19,357 bases of DNA, from NCBI RefSeq assembly GCF_938017615.1, contig NZ_CALIJA010000195.1, positions 1 to 19,357 of the forward strand, written 5' to 3'. A program made the translations under genes and the position numbers. This document shows positions 1-7,593 of the stretch, piece by piece (positions within the stretch are counted from its first letter, which is position 1; each line of letters opens with the position of its first letter). The notes beneath the pieces are model-generated. The model had not been told where the DNA came from. It searched no databases and saw only the letters and a list, made by a program, of their open reading frames with translations. Source of the stretch: an uncultured Campylobacter sp. GTDB lineage: Bacteria; Campylobacterota; Campylobacteria; Campylobacterales; Campylobacteraceae.

Positions 1-133
1 GTGAAAACCGAGCGTGCTTAGAAGTGTAAATTTAATACTCTCCGCTTGCCGCGCAGAGCTTTTACGCTCCTTAAAAATTTCAAATTCCGATGCCGCGCCG
101 AATTTGGGCGAATAATCAAAAATTCATTTCAAA

Positions 134-144
134 TTTGGTAAAAT
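134..144 (+). promoter_or_regulatory. recA extended -10 promoter
   Basis: The motif TTTGGTAAAAT contains TGnTAAAAT, the extended -10 used by Campylobacter sigma70, with -10 at 139–144. Transcription should begin near 150–152, about 20 nt before the recA ATG at 172. This makes a GTG start at 148 unlikely, since it lies before or at the predicted transcript start. I see no inverted-repeat operator of SOS type upstream. Positions 1–133 hold no gene I can support; all plus frames are interrupted early. Confidence 0.55.
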
Positions 145-171
145 CAGGTGAATTTATTTTTAAGGAAAAAC

Positions 172-1215
172 ATGGACGAGGGAAAGAAAAAGACGCTGGA
201 TGCGGCGCTAAAATCGATCGACAAAGCTTTCGGCAAGGGCACGCTCGTGCGGCTAGGCGATAAGCAGGTCGAGCCGATAGACGCCATCTCTACGGGCTCT
301 GTGGGGCTTGACATCGCGCTTGGCATCGGCGGCGTGCCGAAAGGGCGTATCATCGAGGTTTACGGGCCTGAGAGCTCGGGTAAGACGACGCTTACGCTTC
401 ACATCATCGCCGAGTGCCAAAAGGCGGGCGGAATTTGCGCATTCGTAGACGCCGAGCACGCGCTGGACGTCAAATACGCTTCAAATTTAGGCGTCGATAC
501 CGACAATCTCTACGTCAGCCAGCCCGACTTCGGCGAGCAGGCGCTCGACATCGTAGAAACCTTAGCAAAGAGCGGCGCGATCGATCTTATCGTCGTAGAT
601 AGCGTCGCTGCGCTCACGCCGAAAAACGAGATCGAGGGCGATATGGGCGATCAGCACGTAGGGCTTCAGGCGCGACTTATGAGCCAAGCGCTGCGTAAGC
701 TCGCGGGCGTCGTGCATAAGATGAATACGACGGTGATCTTTATCAACCAAATCCGTATGAAGATCGGCGCGATGGGCTACGGCACGCCAGAGACAACGAC
801 CGGCGGCAATGCGCTTAAATTTTACGCTTCGGTGCGCATCGACATACGCAAGATCGCTACTTTGAAACAAAACGAAGAGAGCATCGGCAACCGCGCCAAG
901 GTCAAGGTCGTGAAAAACAAGGTGGCGCCGCCGTTTAAGATCGCGGAATTTGACATAATGTTCGGCAAGGGCATCAGTAAGGTGGGCGAGCTGATCGATT
1001 ACGGCGTCAAGCTCGACATCGTCGATAAAAGCGGTGCGTGGTTCAGCTACGGCGATACGAAGCTAGGTCAAGGTCGCGAAAACGCTAAAATTTATCTAGA
1101 GAATAACCCTGCCGTCGCTGAAGAGATCACGGCAAAGATCCGCGAGCAGATGGGTAGCGTAAATTTCAGCGCAGACGCGGACGATGAAGAAAATTTACAA
1201 AGTGGAGATGAATGA
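172..1215 (+). CDS. recA: Recombinase RecA
   Basis: RecA forms ATP-dependent filaments on single-stranded DNA and catalyses strand exchange in recombinational repair, in the cytoplasm. The 347-residue product has the usual family length. Visible landmarks are the N-terminal helix with AFGKGT near residue 20, Walker A GPESSGKTT at 65–73, the DNA-binding L1 region (EIEGDMGD onwards, about 153–175), Walker B-type LIVVDS near 139–144, INQIR near 191–195, and the L2 loop GYGTPETTTGG at 202–212. The C-terminus is acidic, as expected. I chose ATG 172 because AAGGA at 162–166 sits six bases before it and the predicted promoter overlaps the upstream GTG at 148. The stop overlaps the enolase start (TGATG), so the two are translationally coupled. 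Identification is essentially certain. Confidence 0.98.
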   Translation: MDEGKKKTLDAALKSIDKAFGKGTLVRLGDKQVEPIDAISTGSVGLDIALGIGGVPKGRIIEVYGPESSGKTTLTLHIIAECQKAGGICAFVDAEHALDVKYASNLGVDTDNLYVSQPDFGEQALDIVETLAKSGAIDLIVVDSVAALTPKNEIEGDMGDQHVGLQARLMSQALRKLAGVVHKMNTTVIFINQIRMKIGAMGYGTPETTTGGNALKFYASVRIDIRKIATLKQNEESIGNRAKVKVVKNKVAPPFKIAEFDIMFGKGISKVGELIDYGVKLDIVDKSGAWFSYGDTKLGQGRENAKIYLENNPAVAEEITAKIREQMGSVNFSADADDEENLQSGDE

Positions 1216-2465
1216 TGATTTATATCGAAGATGTTTATGCGATAGAGGTGCTAGATAGCCGTGGCAACCCGACCGTGAAAGCGACCGTGGCTCTAAGCGA
1301 CGGCACCGTAGCAAGCGCGATAGTCCCAAGCGGCGCAAGTACTGGCAAACGCGAGGCGCTGGAGCTTCGCGACGGGGGCGATAGATACTGCGGCAAGGGC
1401 GTGCTAAAGGCGGTAGAAAACGTAAATTCGCAGATCGCCGAAGCCGTGATCGGACTGGATGCATTTGATCAAAAGGCGCTTGATGATGAGATGAGAGAGC
1501 TTGACGGCACCGATAATTACTCAAATTTAGGCGCGAACGCCGTGCTTGGCGTATCTATGGCGGTAGCGCGCGCGGCTGCAAAAAGCCTTGACGTGCCTTT
1601 GTATCGCTACCTGGGCGGCGCGAACGCTAGCGTACTGCCGGTGCCGATGTTTAATATCATCAACGGCGGCGCGCACGCGAACAACAGCGTGGATTTTCAA
1701 GAATTTATGATTATGCCGTTTGGATTTGATAAATTTAGCGACGCATTGCGAGCGGCGAGCGAAATTTACCACACGCTAAAAGGTCTACTAAACGCGGCAG
1801 GCCATAGCACGGCAGTGGGCGACGAGGGCGGATTTGCGCCAAATTTAAACGACAACGAAGAGCCGATCAAGCTCATCATGCAAGCCATCGAAAAAGCTGG
1901 CTACAAAGCGGGCGAGCAGATCAAACTAGCTCTCGACGTCGCAGCTAGCGAGCTGTACGAAAACGGCAAATATAAGCTAGAGGGCAAGGAATTTAGCAGC
2001 GAAGAGCTGATAGAGCGATACGCGCAGCTTTGCGAGAGGTATCCGATATTTTCGATCGAAGACGGCCTAAGCGAGGACGACTGGACGGGCTGGGCGAAGC
2101 TAACTAGCAGGCTTGGCTCTAAAGTGCAGCTCGTGGGCGACGATCTATTTGTAACGAACGAGAAAATTTTGCGCGAAGGCATCGCCAAAGGTGTAGGCAA
2201 CGCGATCCTAATCAAACCAAATCAAATCGGCACCGTCAGCCAAACTATGCAGACGATCCGCCTAGCGCAGCGCAAAGGCTACCGCTGCGTGATGAGCCAC
2301 AGAAGCGGCGAGAGCGAGGATAGCTTTATCGCGGACTTCGCCGTCGCGATGAATACGGGCCAAATCAAAACGGGCGCGACCTCAAGAAGCGAACGCAACG
2401 CAAAATACAACCGCCTGCTTGAGATCGAGCGCGAGACGTACGAGTTTTTGGGAAATAAAATTTAA
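1215..2465 (+). CDS. eno: Enolase (phosphopyruvate hydratase)
   Basis: Enolase interconverts 2-phosphoglycerate and phosphoenolpyruvate in glycolysis/gluconeogenesis and is cytoplasmic. The protein is 416 residues, within the family range. It shows the N-terminal LDSRGNPT and PSGASTG motifs, the acid/base glutamate in VGDEGGF (E204), metal ligands D241, E282 (SIEDG) and D309 (VGDD), the catalytic lysine K334 in LIKPNQIGT, and the signature MSHRSGE with H362. Two ATGs lie in tandem at 1212 and 1215. I prefer 1215 because GGAG at 1204–1207 is then seven bases away and the product begins MIYIEDV like family members; 1212 would add one Met and give an ATGA overlap with recA. It is second in the recA–eno–FtsB-like–CgpA-like run. 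Confidence 0.98.
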   Translation: MIYIEDVYAIEVLDSRGNPTVKATVALSDGTVASAIVPSGASTGKREALELRDGGDRYCGKGVLKAVENVNSQIAEAVIGLDAFDQKALDDEMRELDGTDNYSNLGANAVLGVSMAVARAAAKSLDVPLYRYLGGANASVLPVPMFNIINGGAHANNSVDFQEFMIMPFGFDKFSDALRAASEIYHTLKGLLNAAGHSTAVGDEGGFAPNLNDNEEPIKLIMQAIEKAGYKAGEQIKLALDVAASELYENGKYKLEGKEFSSEELIERYAQLCERYPIFSIEDGLSEDDWTGWAKLTSRLGSKVQLVGDDLFVTNEKILREGIAKGVGNAILIKPNQIGTVSQTMQTIRLAQRKGYRCVMSHRSGESEDSFIADFAVAMNTGQIKTGATSRSERNAKYNRLLEIERETYEFLGNKI

Positions 2466-2466
2466 A

Positions 2467-3294
2467 ATGTTTTTTAAAAAAAAGTCCAAGCGGGGCTTAA
2501 AAGGCGGCGCGCAGCGCACCTATGCGGACGGAGCGGATTACGCAGACACGCAAGGCAGATATTTAGACGCAGACTTTGACGAGGACGATTTTTTTGACGA
2601 TGAAGAATTTTATAGCGATGAAAATTTTGGCGGAGGCTTTAGCGAGGTAGGGGCTGGCTTCCGCAAAAATCGCAACGGAACCTCACGCGGCGTAGACGAA
2701 ACAGGCTCTGCCTCTGATGCCACAAGCAGCAGCTCTAATTTAAGTGGCAAAAGCTTTGCTGCAAGCGGAAACTACGAAGGCAGCGTGCAAGCAGATGCGG
2801 GCTTTTACGGCGCAGAATTTATTGGGAGTGGTGATTTAAAGAATGCAGAATTATACGCGAAAGAAAACCACTTCCCAAACGACGCGGATTTTGTGGCTCA
2901 GAGCGTAGACTACAGCTCTCAAGGCACGGGCTTTGTGGCGCAAGACATAAATTCTGCCACGCAAGGATTTTCTTTTGCGCCGCAAAATGCAGCCCCCGCC
3001 GCTAAAAAAGCTTTAAAAAAGCGTAAAAATTTAAAAGAACGGCTGAATTTTATCAATCCGTTTTCGCCGCTTAAGCAGATTTTTGCAGCTCTTGCGCTGA
3101 TCGTCTGCGTCGTTTTTGCGGGCATCTTCGTGGGTGACGTGCTGTTTGGCAAACGATCGTTTGAGGTGCTGCGCCAGCTGCAAAAAGAAAAGGCGTTTTT
3201 ATTCACTGACGTCGAGCGGCTAAAAGAGGAAAACGCCGAGCTACAAAAGCTTTATTTAGAGCGTCGCTCGCTCGATCCGGACCTTAAAAAATGA
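2467..3294 (+). CDS. FtsB/DivIC-like membrane protein with acidic N-terminal extension
   Basis: The C-terminal 75 residues look like a septum-formation initiator: a basic stretch (KKALKKRKNLKERL, about 180–193), one transmembrane helix (about 205–227), then a coiled coil (about 232–268, ending KEENAELQKLYLERR) that would lie in the periplasm. FtsB/DivIC proteins help assemble the divisome. Campylobacterota have a small gene of this type directly after eno, which supports the call. Unusually, about 175 cytoplasmic residues precede the helix: an Asp/Glu/Phe-rich part (20–60), a Ser-rich part, and a near-repeat (DFVAQSVDYSSQGTGFVAQD). Family members are often only about 100 residues. The ATG at 2467 follows the eno stop by one base; a longer in-frame start inside eno is less likely. 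The stop overlaps the next start (ATGA). Function is inferred from architecture and position. Confidence 0.7.
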   Translation: MFFKKKSKRGLKGGAQRTYADGADYADTQGRYLDADFDEDDFFDDEEFYSDENFGGGFSEVGAGFRKNRNGTSRGVDETGSASDATSSSSNLSGKSFAASGNYEGSVQADAGFYGAEFIGSGDLKNAELYAKENHFPNDADFVAQSVDYSSQGTGFVAQDINSATQGFSFAPQNAAPAAKKALKKRKNLKERLNFINPFSPLKQIFAALALIVCVVFAGIFVGDVLFGKRSFEVLRQLQKEKAFLFTDVERLKEENAELQKLYLERRSLDPDLKK

Positions 3295-4481
3295 GAAAAA
3301 TTTCTTTGCTAATTTTAGGTCTTTGCGCTTTTTTAAACGCAGAGAATTTAAATAGCGCAAATTCCAACGCTACGAAACCTAGCATCGTCGTGGTAAAAGA
3401 GCAAAATTCTACCGATTTGGCGATTAAAGGGCCAAAGACAGGTGCACAAAGCCCAAACGCTAAAAAGCAAGCTGTAATGAGACCTGAAACATCTAAAAGT
3501 CCTATCGCAGCAACGCAAAAAAGCGCCGCAGAAGCTAATTCCAGTATTAAAGCAAGCGCCGCCAAAAAAGCCGTGAGCGCACAGCTTTCGCAGACCGAAA
3601 AAAAAGCTCCTGCGCTCAAAGCGGGCATCGGTGCTCCTTCGCAAGCCATGAAAACGGAGCTGAACTCTTCTGCGCAGCCTTCAGCTGCGACGCTTCCGCC
3701 TCCTGATGAGTTACCGATCGTGCCAGAAGTAAGCGAGTCAAATTCTACGGTAGCGCAAAATTTCAAGGCGGCACAGAATTCTACAGCTCAAAATTCTACA
3801 GCTCAAAACTCCACTGCGCAACAAAACGCGCAATCTGCTCCCCAAAATTCCAATCCGGCGCAAAGCTCCGCCGCCACGCCACAAAATACTCCTGCACCTA
3901 AAAATTTTACGCAGCAAACCTTTGCGCTTCCCTCCGACGCTCTTACGATCGAAAGCCTGATCGTACGATATAGGGACGACGACGGGGTCCTGCACGAAAA
4001 GATCGTTGATGTCAATCGCTCGATTGATTGGCACGATGACTTCGTGCTAAGCGCTAGCGCCAAACCCGCGCTACATAGGGCACTGGACGTCTCGGTTACT
4101 TCGACTGATCCAAATTTACAAAAGCAGGCCTCACAAAGTGGCATCACGCCTAGCTTCGCGCCGCGCCTGGAGCTACCGCTAGAGACGCTTAAATTTGACG
4201 ACGGATTAAAATTTGTCATCCGCAAAGACAGCGTGCAGCTCATCACCGCAGACGATTTCAAAAGCTCTGACGCAAACGCTTCGGGCGCGCTTGAGGCTGA
4301 GTTTTGGCGCCAAGAGATCCCGCTTAGCGGTGCGAGCTTTGCTGTAAATATCGGCGGCTTTAGCGACATCAACGTCACCAAAGAGGACGGCTACTACCGC
4401 ATCGGCGTGCGCTCGCGCGAGGGCAACCTCAGCATCAGGCGCAAAGATGGCGGGTATTTGATTTACAAAAATTCTAATTAA
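3291..4481 (+). CDS. cgpA: CgpA-like exported glycoprotein candidate, AMIN-type C-terminus
   Basis: The 396-residue protein begins with a signal peptide (MRKISLLILGLCAFLNA), so it is periplasmic or surface exposed. Residues about 20–215 are low complexity, rich in Ala, Ser, Asn and Gln, with three NSTAQ units. Residues about 220–396 are beta-rich and resemble the AMIN-domain protein found at this spot in Campylobacter and Helicobacter. Eight sites match the PglB sequon D/E-X-N-X-S/T: N39, N83, N125, N151, N242, N329, N361 and N379. In C. jejuni the gene two places after eno (Cj1670c) is, from memory, the known glycoprotein CgpA, so position, export signal and sequons agree. The start overlaps the FtsB-like stop (ATGA). 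Cellular role is unknown; AMIN domains often bind cell wall. Confidence 0.7.
   Translation: MRKISLLILGLCAFLNAENLNSANSNATKPSIVVVKEQNSTDLAIKGPKTGAQSPNAKKQAVMRPETSKSPIAATQKSAAEANSSIKASAAKKAVSAQLSQTEKKAPALKAGIGAPSQAMKTELNSSAQPSAATLPPPDELPIVPEVSESNSTVAQNFKAAQNSTAQNSTAQNSTAQQNAQSAPQNSNPAQSSAATPQNTPAPKNFTQQTFALPSDALTIESLIVRYRDDDGVLHEKIVDVNRSIDWHDDFVLSASAKPALHRALDVSVTSTDPNLQKQASQSGITPSFAPRLELPLETLKFDDGLKFVIRKDSVQLITADDFKSSDANASGALEAEFWRQEIPLSGASFAVNIGGFSDINVTKEDGYYRIGVRSREGNLSIRRKDGGYLIYKNSN
3774..3818 (+). repeat. 15-bp tandem repeat, three units, in the CgpA-like gene
   Basis: Three in-frame 15-bp units (3774–3788, 3789–3803, 3804–3818) encode the QNSTA repeat. The first two differ by one base (CAGAATTCTACAGCT and CAAAATTCTACAGCT); the third has drifted. 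Copy-number change would stay in frame. The Asn residues lack an acidic residue at -2, so these units are not themselves PglB sequons. Confidence 0.8.
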
Positions 4482-4490
4482 GGAGAGACT

Positions 4491-5120
4491 ATGACACATT
4501 TAGAGATTATGAAATTTCGCCACGCGTGCAAAATTTTTGACGAGAACAAAAAAATCGGCAAAGCCGATTTTGACGCCATTTTGCAGGCAGGCATCTTAGC
4601 ACCTAGTTCTACGGGGCTAGAGCAATGGGACTTTTTGGTTGTGCAAAACAAGGCGTTGCGCGAGCAGATCCGCGAAAAATCGTGGAATCAGCCGCAGATC
4701 ACCTCTTGCTCACATCTGGTCGTGATTTTAGCAAAGATCAAGGACATAAAGCTAGGAAGTCATTATATCGAGCGAATGATTACGCGTAAAAAAGATGAAG
4801 CGCCCAAATATATCGGCGACAGGCATAAATTTTATCAAGATTTTTTAAGCGGTTATTTTCACAACGACGATGAGGAGCTATTTAATTGGTCGCACGCGCA
4901 GTGCATGTTTGCAGCACTTGCGATGATGAACGAGGCCGCAAGCCGCGGTATCGACAGCTGCCCAATGGAGGGCTTTGATCGCGCAGCGCTCGGAGAGGTT
5001 TTGAATCTAAAATGGAATGAGCGTCGCGTGGCGCTACTCGTGCCTTTCGGCTACCGCGTAAATCCACAGCCGCAAAAGATCCGCCGCAGCATGGATGACG
5101 TGGTAAAGTGGATCGAATAG
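4491..5120 (+). CDS. NAD(P)H-dependent nitroreductase, RdxA/NfsB-like
   Basis: This 209-residue protein belongs to the FMN-binding nitroreductase family, cytoplasmic enzymes that reduce nitro groups and related acceptors with NAD(P)H. Family features are the N-terminal RHACKIFD (the basic phosphate-binding patch of FMN sites), APSSTGLEQWDF near residues 37–48, and the C-terminal GIDSCPMEGFDRAALGEVL followed by LLVPFGYRV. The spacing and the words RHxCKxFD and GxDSCxxxGFD recall H. pylori RdxA, the metronidazole-activating reductase, as I remember it; orthology is not shown. A strong AAGGAGA site sits six bases before ATG 4491, and only nine bases separate it from the CgpA-like stop, so it probably ends the same operon. 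A hairpin terminator follows. Confidence 0.88.
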   Translation: MTHLEIMKFRHACKIFDENKKIGKADFDAILQAGILAPSSTGLEQWDFLVVQNKALREQIREKSWNQPQITSCSHLVVILAKIKDIKLGSHYIERMITRKKDEAPKYIGDRHKFYQDFLSGYFHNDDEELFNWSHAQCMFAALAMMNEAASRGIDSCPMEGFDRAALGEVLNLKWNERRVALLVPFGYRVNPQPQKIRRSMDDVVKWIE

Positions 5121-5174
5121 TCTCGCAAGCGCTTTTGAAGCGCTAAGCTTGAGGCGCAATAAATTCCAAAGTCT

Positions 5175-5202
5175 AGTGCGCGAAGCGGTACGCGCATTTT
5201 TT
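5175..5202 (+). terminator. Intrinsic terminator after the recA–nitroreductase operon
   Basis: A perfect six-base stem (TGCGCG 5177–5182 with CGCGCA 5191–5196), extendable by A-U and G-U pairs to eight, encloses an eight-base loop and runs straight into six Ts (5197–5202). It lies 55 bases after the nitroreductase stop. A second hairpin (AGCGCTT/AAGCGCT, 5128–5144) lies closer to the stop but has no T-tract. Confidence 0.65.
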
Positions 5203-5405
5203 AGAAATTTACCGCGCTTTGGCCTTTTTTCTTGCCCGCAAATCTTGTGCGGCGAGATTTAAAATTTTTTAGGATCTCAAAATAAAATCTATCTCAATAA
5301 ACATACAGCTGCAAAACGACTTAAATTTTAAGACGGAATTTTAAAATTTCATCGCAAAATTCTAAGATACGCGCAAATTCTTAGCGGGCGCAAGAAAAGT
5401 TAGAA

Positions 5406-5419
5406 TTTTTTGCTAAAAT
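5406..5419 (+). promoter_or_regulatory. Methyltransferase promoter, extended -10 with T-run
   Basis: TTTTTTGCTAAAAT is a close match to the Campylobacter pattern of a T-run followed by TGnTAtAAT, with the -10 at 5414–5419. Transcription should begin near 5426, giving a leader of about 24 bases to the ATG at 5450, with AGGA at 5440–5443. Confidence 0.6.
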
Positions 5420-5449
5420 TTTGCGAAATTTACATAAGCAGGATCAAAA

Positions 5450-6538
5450 ATGAAACTTCCCAAACAGCTTTTAGCTCGTTACGCCGCGGAGCGTCAAAGC
5501 GCGGGCGAGGCGCAACGGACGGCGAATGAGATTGCCTTTGCGCCTGTAGTTTTTCAGGTAAGCAGGCTGATGAAAAAATTTGGAATTTTAAGCGCGCTTC
5601 ATGAGGCACGTGACGGGCTAAGCATAGAAGAGATCGCGAAGAAGCTCTCGCTTAGCGAATACGCCGTAAAGCTGCTTTTGGAAAGTTCGCTTAGCATCGG
5701 CACGGTGCTGCTGTGCGGCGAGAAATTTCGTCTCAGTAAGGCGGGGTATTTTCTACTCACCGACGAGATGGTGGGGGTGGATATGGACTTCATCCACGAC
5801 GTGTGTTACGAGGGGCTCTTTAGGCTCGAAGAGACGCTAAAATCGGGCAAACCCGAGGGGTTAAAGGTTTTTGGGCAGTGGGCTACGATCTACGAGGCGC
5901 TTTCGCATCTGCCGCCGCATGTACGCAAGAGCTGGCTCGCGTTTGATCATTTTTATTCAGATTTGGCGTTTGAGCCCGCGCTAGAGATTATTTTTTCGCG
6001 CAAGACGGATAAAATTTTAGACGTAGGCGGCAACACGGGGCGCTTTGCTAAGCGGTGCGTAGGCTACGACGAAAATGTACGCGTCACGATAATGGATCTT
6101 GCGGGGCAGATCGCGCTGATGAAAGACGCCGTTGCAGGCGCGCAGGGCGCTGAGCGCATAGAGGGGCTTGCGGCCGATCTGCTGGATCCTGCCACGCGCT
6201 TTCCGAGCGGCTTTGACGCGATCTGGCTCAGTCAGTTTTTGGACTGCTTTGCAGAGGAGCAGATCGTAAGCATCCTTGCGCGCGCGGCGGAGTCGATGAG
6301 CGAGCAGGCGCGGCTTTATATTTTGGAGCCGTTTTGGGACAGGCAGCGCTACGAAACCGCCGCGTATAGCATGACGCAGATCAGCGTATATTTTGCCGCT
6401 ATGGCAAACGGCAATAGCAAAATTTATCACTCGGACGATATGATTAAATTTGCGCAGCGCGCAGGGCTTAAAATTTCTAATATTCACGACGGACTCGGCG
6501 TCGGACACACGCTGCTGTGCTGCGAAAGGACGCGCTGA
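5450..6538 (+). CDS. SAM-dependent methyltransferase, O-methyltransferase family 2 type
   Basis: The 362-residue protein has the two-part plan of small-molecule O-methyltransferases. An N-terminal winged-helix/dimerisation part (about 30–105) has a helix-turn-helix-like ISIEEIAKKL-type segment (LSIEEIAKKLSLSEYAVK). A Rossmann SAM-binding domain follows, with motif I ILDVGGNTGRF at 189–199, an acidic residue after the next strand (IMDLAG, D216), AADLLDP near 241–247, and WLSQFLDCF near 259–267. The C-terminal YILEPFWD and HTLLCC strands complete the fold. The substrate cannot be told. AGGA six bases upstream supports ATG 5450. The stop overlaps the next start (TGATG), so it is coupled to the small cysteine protein. 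A scrap of a related methyltransferase lies on the other strand at 7394–7480. Confidence 0.85.
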   Translation: MKLPKQLLARYAAERQSAGEAQRTANEIAFAPVVFQVSRLMKKFGILSALHEARDGLSIEEIAKKLSLSEYAVKLLLESSLSIGTVLLCGEKFRLSKAGYFLLTDEMVGVDMDFIHDVCYEGLFRLEETLKSGKPEGLKVFGQWATIYEALSHLPPHVRKSWLAFDHFYSDLAFEPALEIIFSRKTDKILDVGGNTGRFAKRCVGYDENVRVTIMDLAGQIALMKDAVAGAQGAERIEGLAADLLDPATRFPSGFDAIWLSQFLDCFAEEQIVSILARAAESMSEQARLYILEPFWDRQRYETAAYSMTQISVYFAAMANGNSKIYHSDDMIKFAQRAGLKISNIHDGLGVGHTLLCCERTR

Positions 6539-7017
6539 TGGACGCGCGAAGCCTAAGCGTGCGGCTAAATAAGCCGATTAAAATTTTACTAGTGCTACTT
6601 GGAATCGGAATTTTGGCAAATGTGGCGATGGAATTTTATGCGGAGAAAAAACGCGGCGAGCTAGAGCGAAATTTCTGCGAAAGCAAACAGGTGCGAGATG
6701 CGCTAGCGCGGATAAACGAGGGCGCGCCGCGTAGGATCGACGATGCTACGATTTTAAAAGGCGCCGCATGCGAAGAGGGTAGCTTCATATACGATTACGC
6801 GCTAAATAGTTCGCCGAATTTAGACCTCAGCGCACTGGATGCGGGCGATGCGGAAATTTTAAAAGAGATGCTGTTTGCCAAGGCGAAGGTCAGCTTTTGC
6901 AGCACGGATTTTTCGCGGCGCCTGCGGGAGCTTGGCAAAGCGATGGTGTTAAATTACGAAATAAAGGGCTTGCCGCCAATACAGCTAAAGCTTGATAAAA
7001 ATAGCTGCGCGCGGTGA
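6538..7017 (+). CDS. Small membrane-anchored cysteine protein, family unrecognised
   Basis: I do not recognise the family. The 159-residue product has a hydrophobic N-terminal helix (about 13–34) that should act as an uncleaved anchor or signal, then a soluble domain with four cysteines (C47, C78, C121, C157). Three of these (C78, C121, C157) are conserved in the opposite-strand paralog at 7594–7987. The best conserved block, INEGAP to YALN (59–90), matches the paralog at 19 of 32 positions by hand alignment. Periplasmic disulfides are a reasonable inference. I chose ATG 6538 because AAGGA at 6526–6530 is seven bases away and it overlaps the methyltransferase stop (TGATG); a GTG at 6517 would add seven residues and overlap more. 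It may share a pathway with the methyltransferase, but nothing in the sequence says which. Confidence 0.75.
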   Translation: MDARSLSVRLNKPIKILLVLLGIGILANVAMEFYAEKKRGELERNFCESKQVRDALARINEGAPRRIDDATILKGAACEEGSFIYDYALNSSPNLDLSALDAGDAEILKEMLFAKAKVSFCSTDFSRRLRELGKAMVLNYEIKGLPPIQLKLDKNSCAR

Positions 7018-7593
7018 ATTGTAAAACCCAAGCGAGGCATTTGATTAGCCGCGTTTTGTGTGGCGGCGCGTTGGCGGCTGGTGCCTCTGTAAGCTCGCAA
7101 GTGAGCGTATGCTTTACGCAGAATTTTATTGCGAGCAGGTCGAGAACGAAATTTAACAAGACTTTATCGCCGCAGGCACAGTGTAGTAATAAATCATAAA
7201 ATTCTGACTCAAAATCTACGATGCTGTTTCAAATAAAATTCCGCGCAAATTATAGAATTTCGCGTTAAAGCTTTATGCGGTATTTGCGTTGCTACACAGA
7301 TATAATTCCGCGTGAAATAGTAAAATTTTAATGAAAAACGCCACTGGCAGAACCTAACGCATTAGATCGCGGCTCAAAAAGGACTCGCGCGTTTTAGCGC
7401 TTTGTGATGGCGAAATACACGCTGATATTCGCCATGCTATACGCAGCGGCGCTGTAAAAGCTAAGCAGAAATTTTAGCATGTTGCTTTTGCACAGGCGAA
7501 ATCGAAAGCGAAGCGGATAAATTTTAAACGGATGCTGCGCGGGCGAGCAGGCAAAGGCTCACGCCGCGCTAAATTTTAAATCCCGCGCAAGCC
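7018..7593. other. Gene-poor region with remnants
   Basis: No intact gene is supported. A 61-codon plus frame at 7014–7199 lacks a ribosome site and resembles nothing. Near 7119–7156 a plus-strand stretch (GAATTTTATtGCGAG, then GAACGAAATTT) weakly resembles the MEFYAE…ERNF part of the cysteine-protein gene and may be another relic. The clearest item is the methyltransferase scrap on the minus strand at 7394–7480. A TATAAT at 7310–7315 leads to no gene. Confidence 0.5.
7394..7480 (-). pseudogene. Methyltransferase C-terminal scrap, reverse orientation
   Basis: Read on the minus strand, 7444–7409 aligns codon for codon with 6362–6397 of the intact methyltransferase: 31 of 36 bases agree by hand count, giving AYSMANISVYFA against AYSMTQISVYFA (10 of 12 residues). 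Two of the five differences are third-position changes (GTA/GTG, TTT/TTC), which points to descent from a coding copy. The surrounding 28-codon frame (MLKFLL… to a TAA) has no ribosome site and similarity fades on both sides. I read it as the remains of a second methyltransferase gene. A real 28-residue membrane peptide is possible but less likely. Confidence 0.6.

Larger units (their letters stand above)
5121..5449. other. Intergenic region: terminator, then AT-rich promoter region
   Basis: No open frame of note. The first third holds the two hairpins that close the recA-side operon. The rest is AT-rich and full of AAATTT/AAAATTTT words, leading into the promoter at 5406–5419. I saw no RNA gene. 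Confidence 0.6.

Noticed and set aside
148..171. GTG start for recA eight residues upstream
   Set aside because: It overlaps the expected transcript start and has no ribosome site; ATG 172 has AAGGA six bases away.
1..171. LexA-type SOS operator upstream of recA
   Set aside because: No matching inverted repeat was seen, and Campylobacter generally lacks LexA.
5128..5144. AGCGCTT/AAGCGCT hairpin as terminator
   Set aside because: No T-tract follows; the hairpin at 5175–5202 is the better candidate.
7014..7199. 61-codon plus-strand open frame after the cysteine-protein gene
   Set aside because: No ribosome site, no recognisable protein features, and it lies in a remnant-bearing region.
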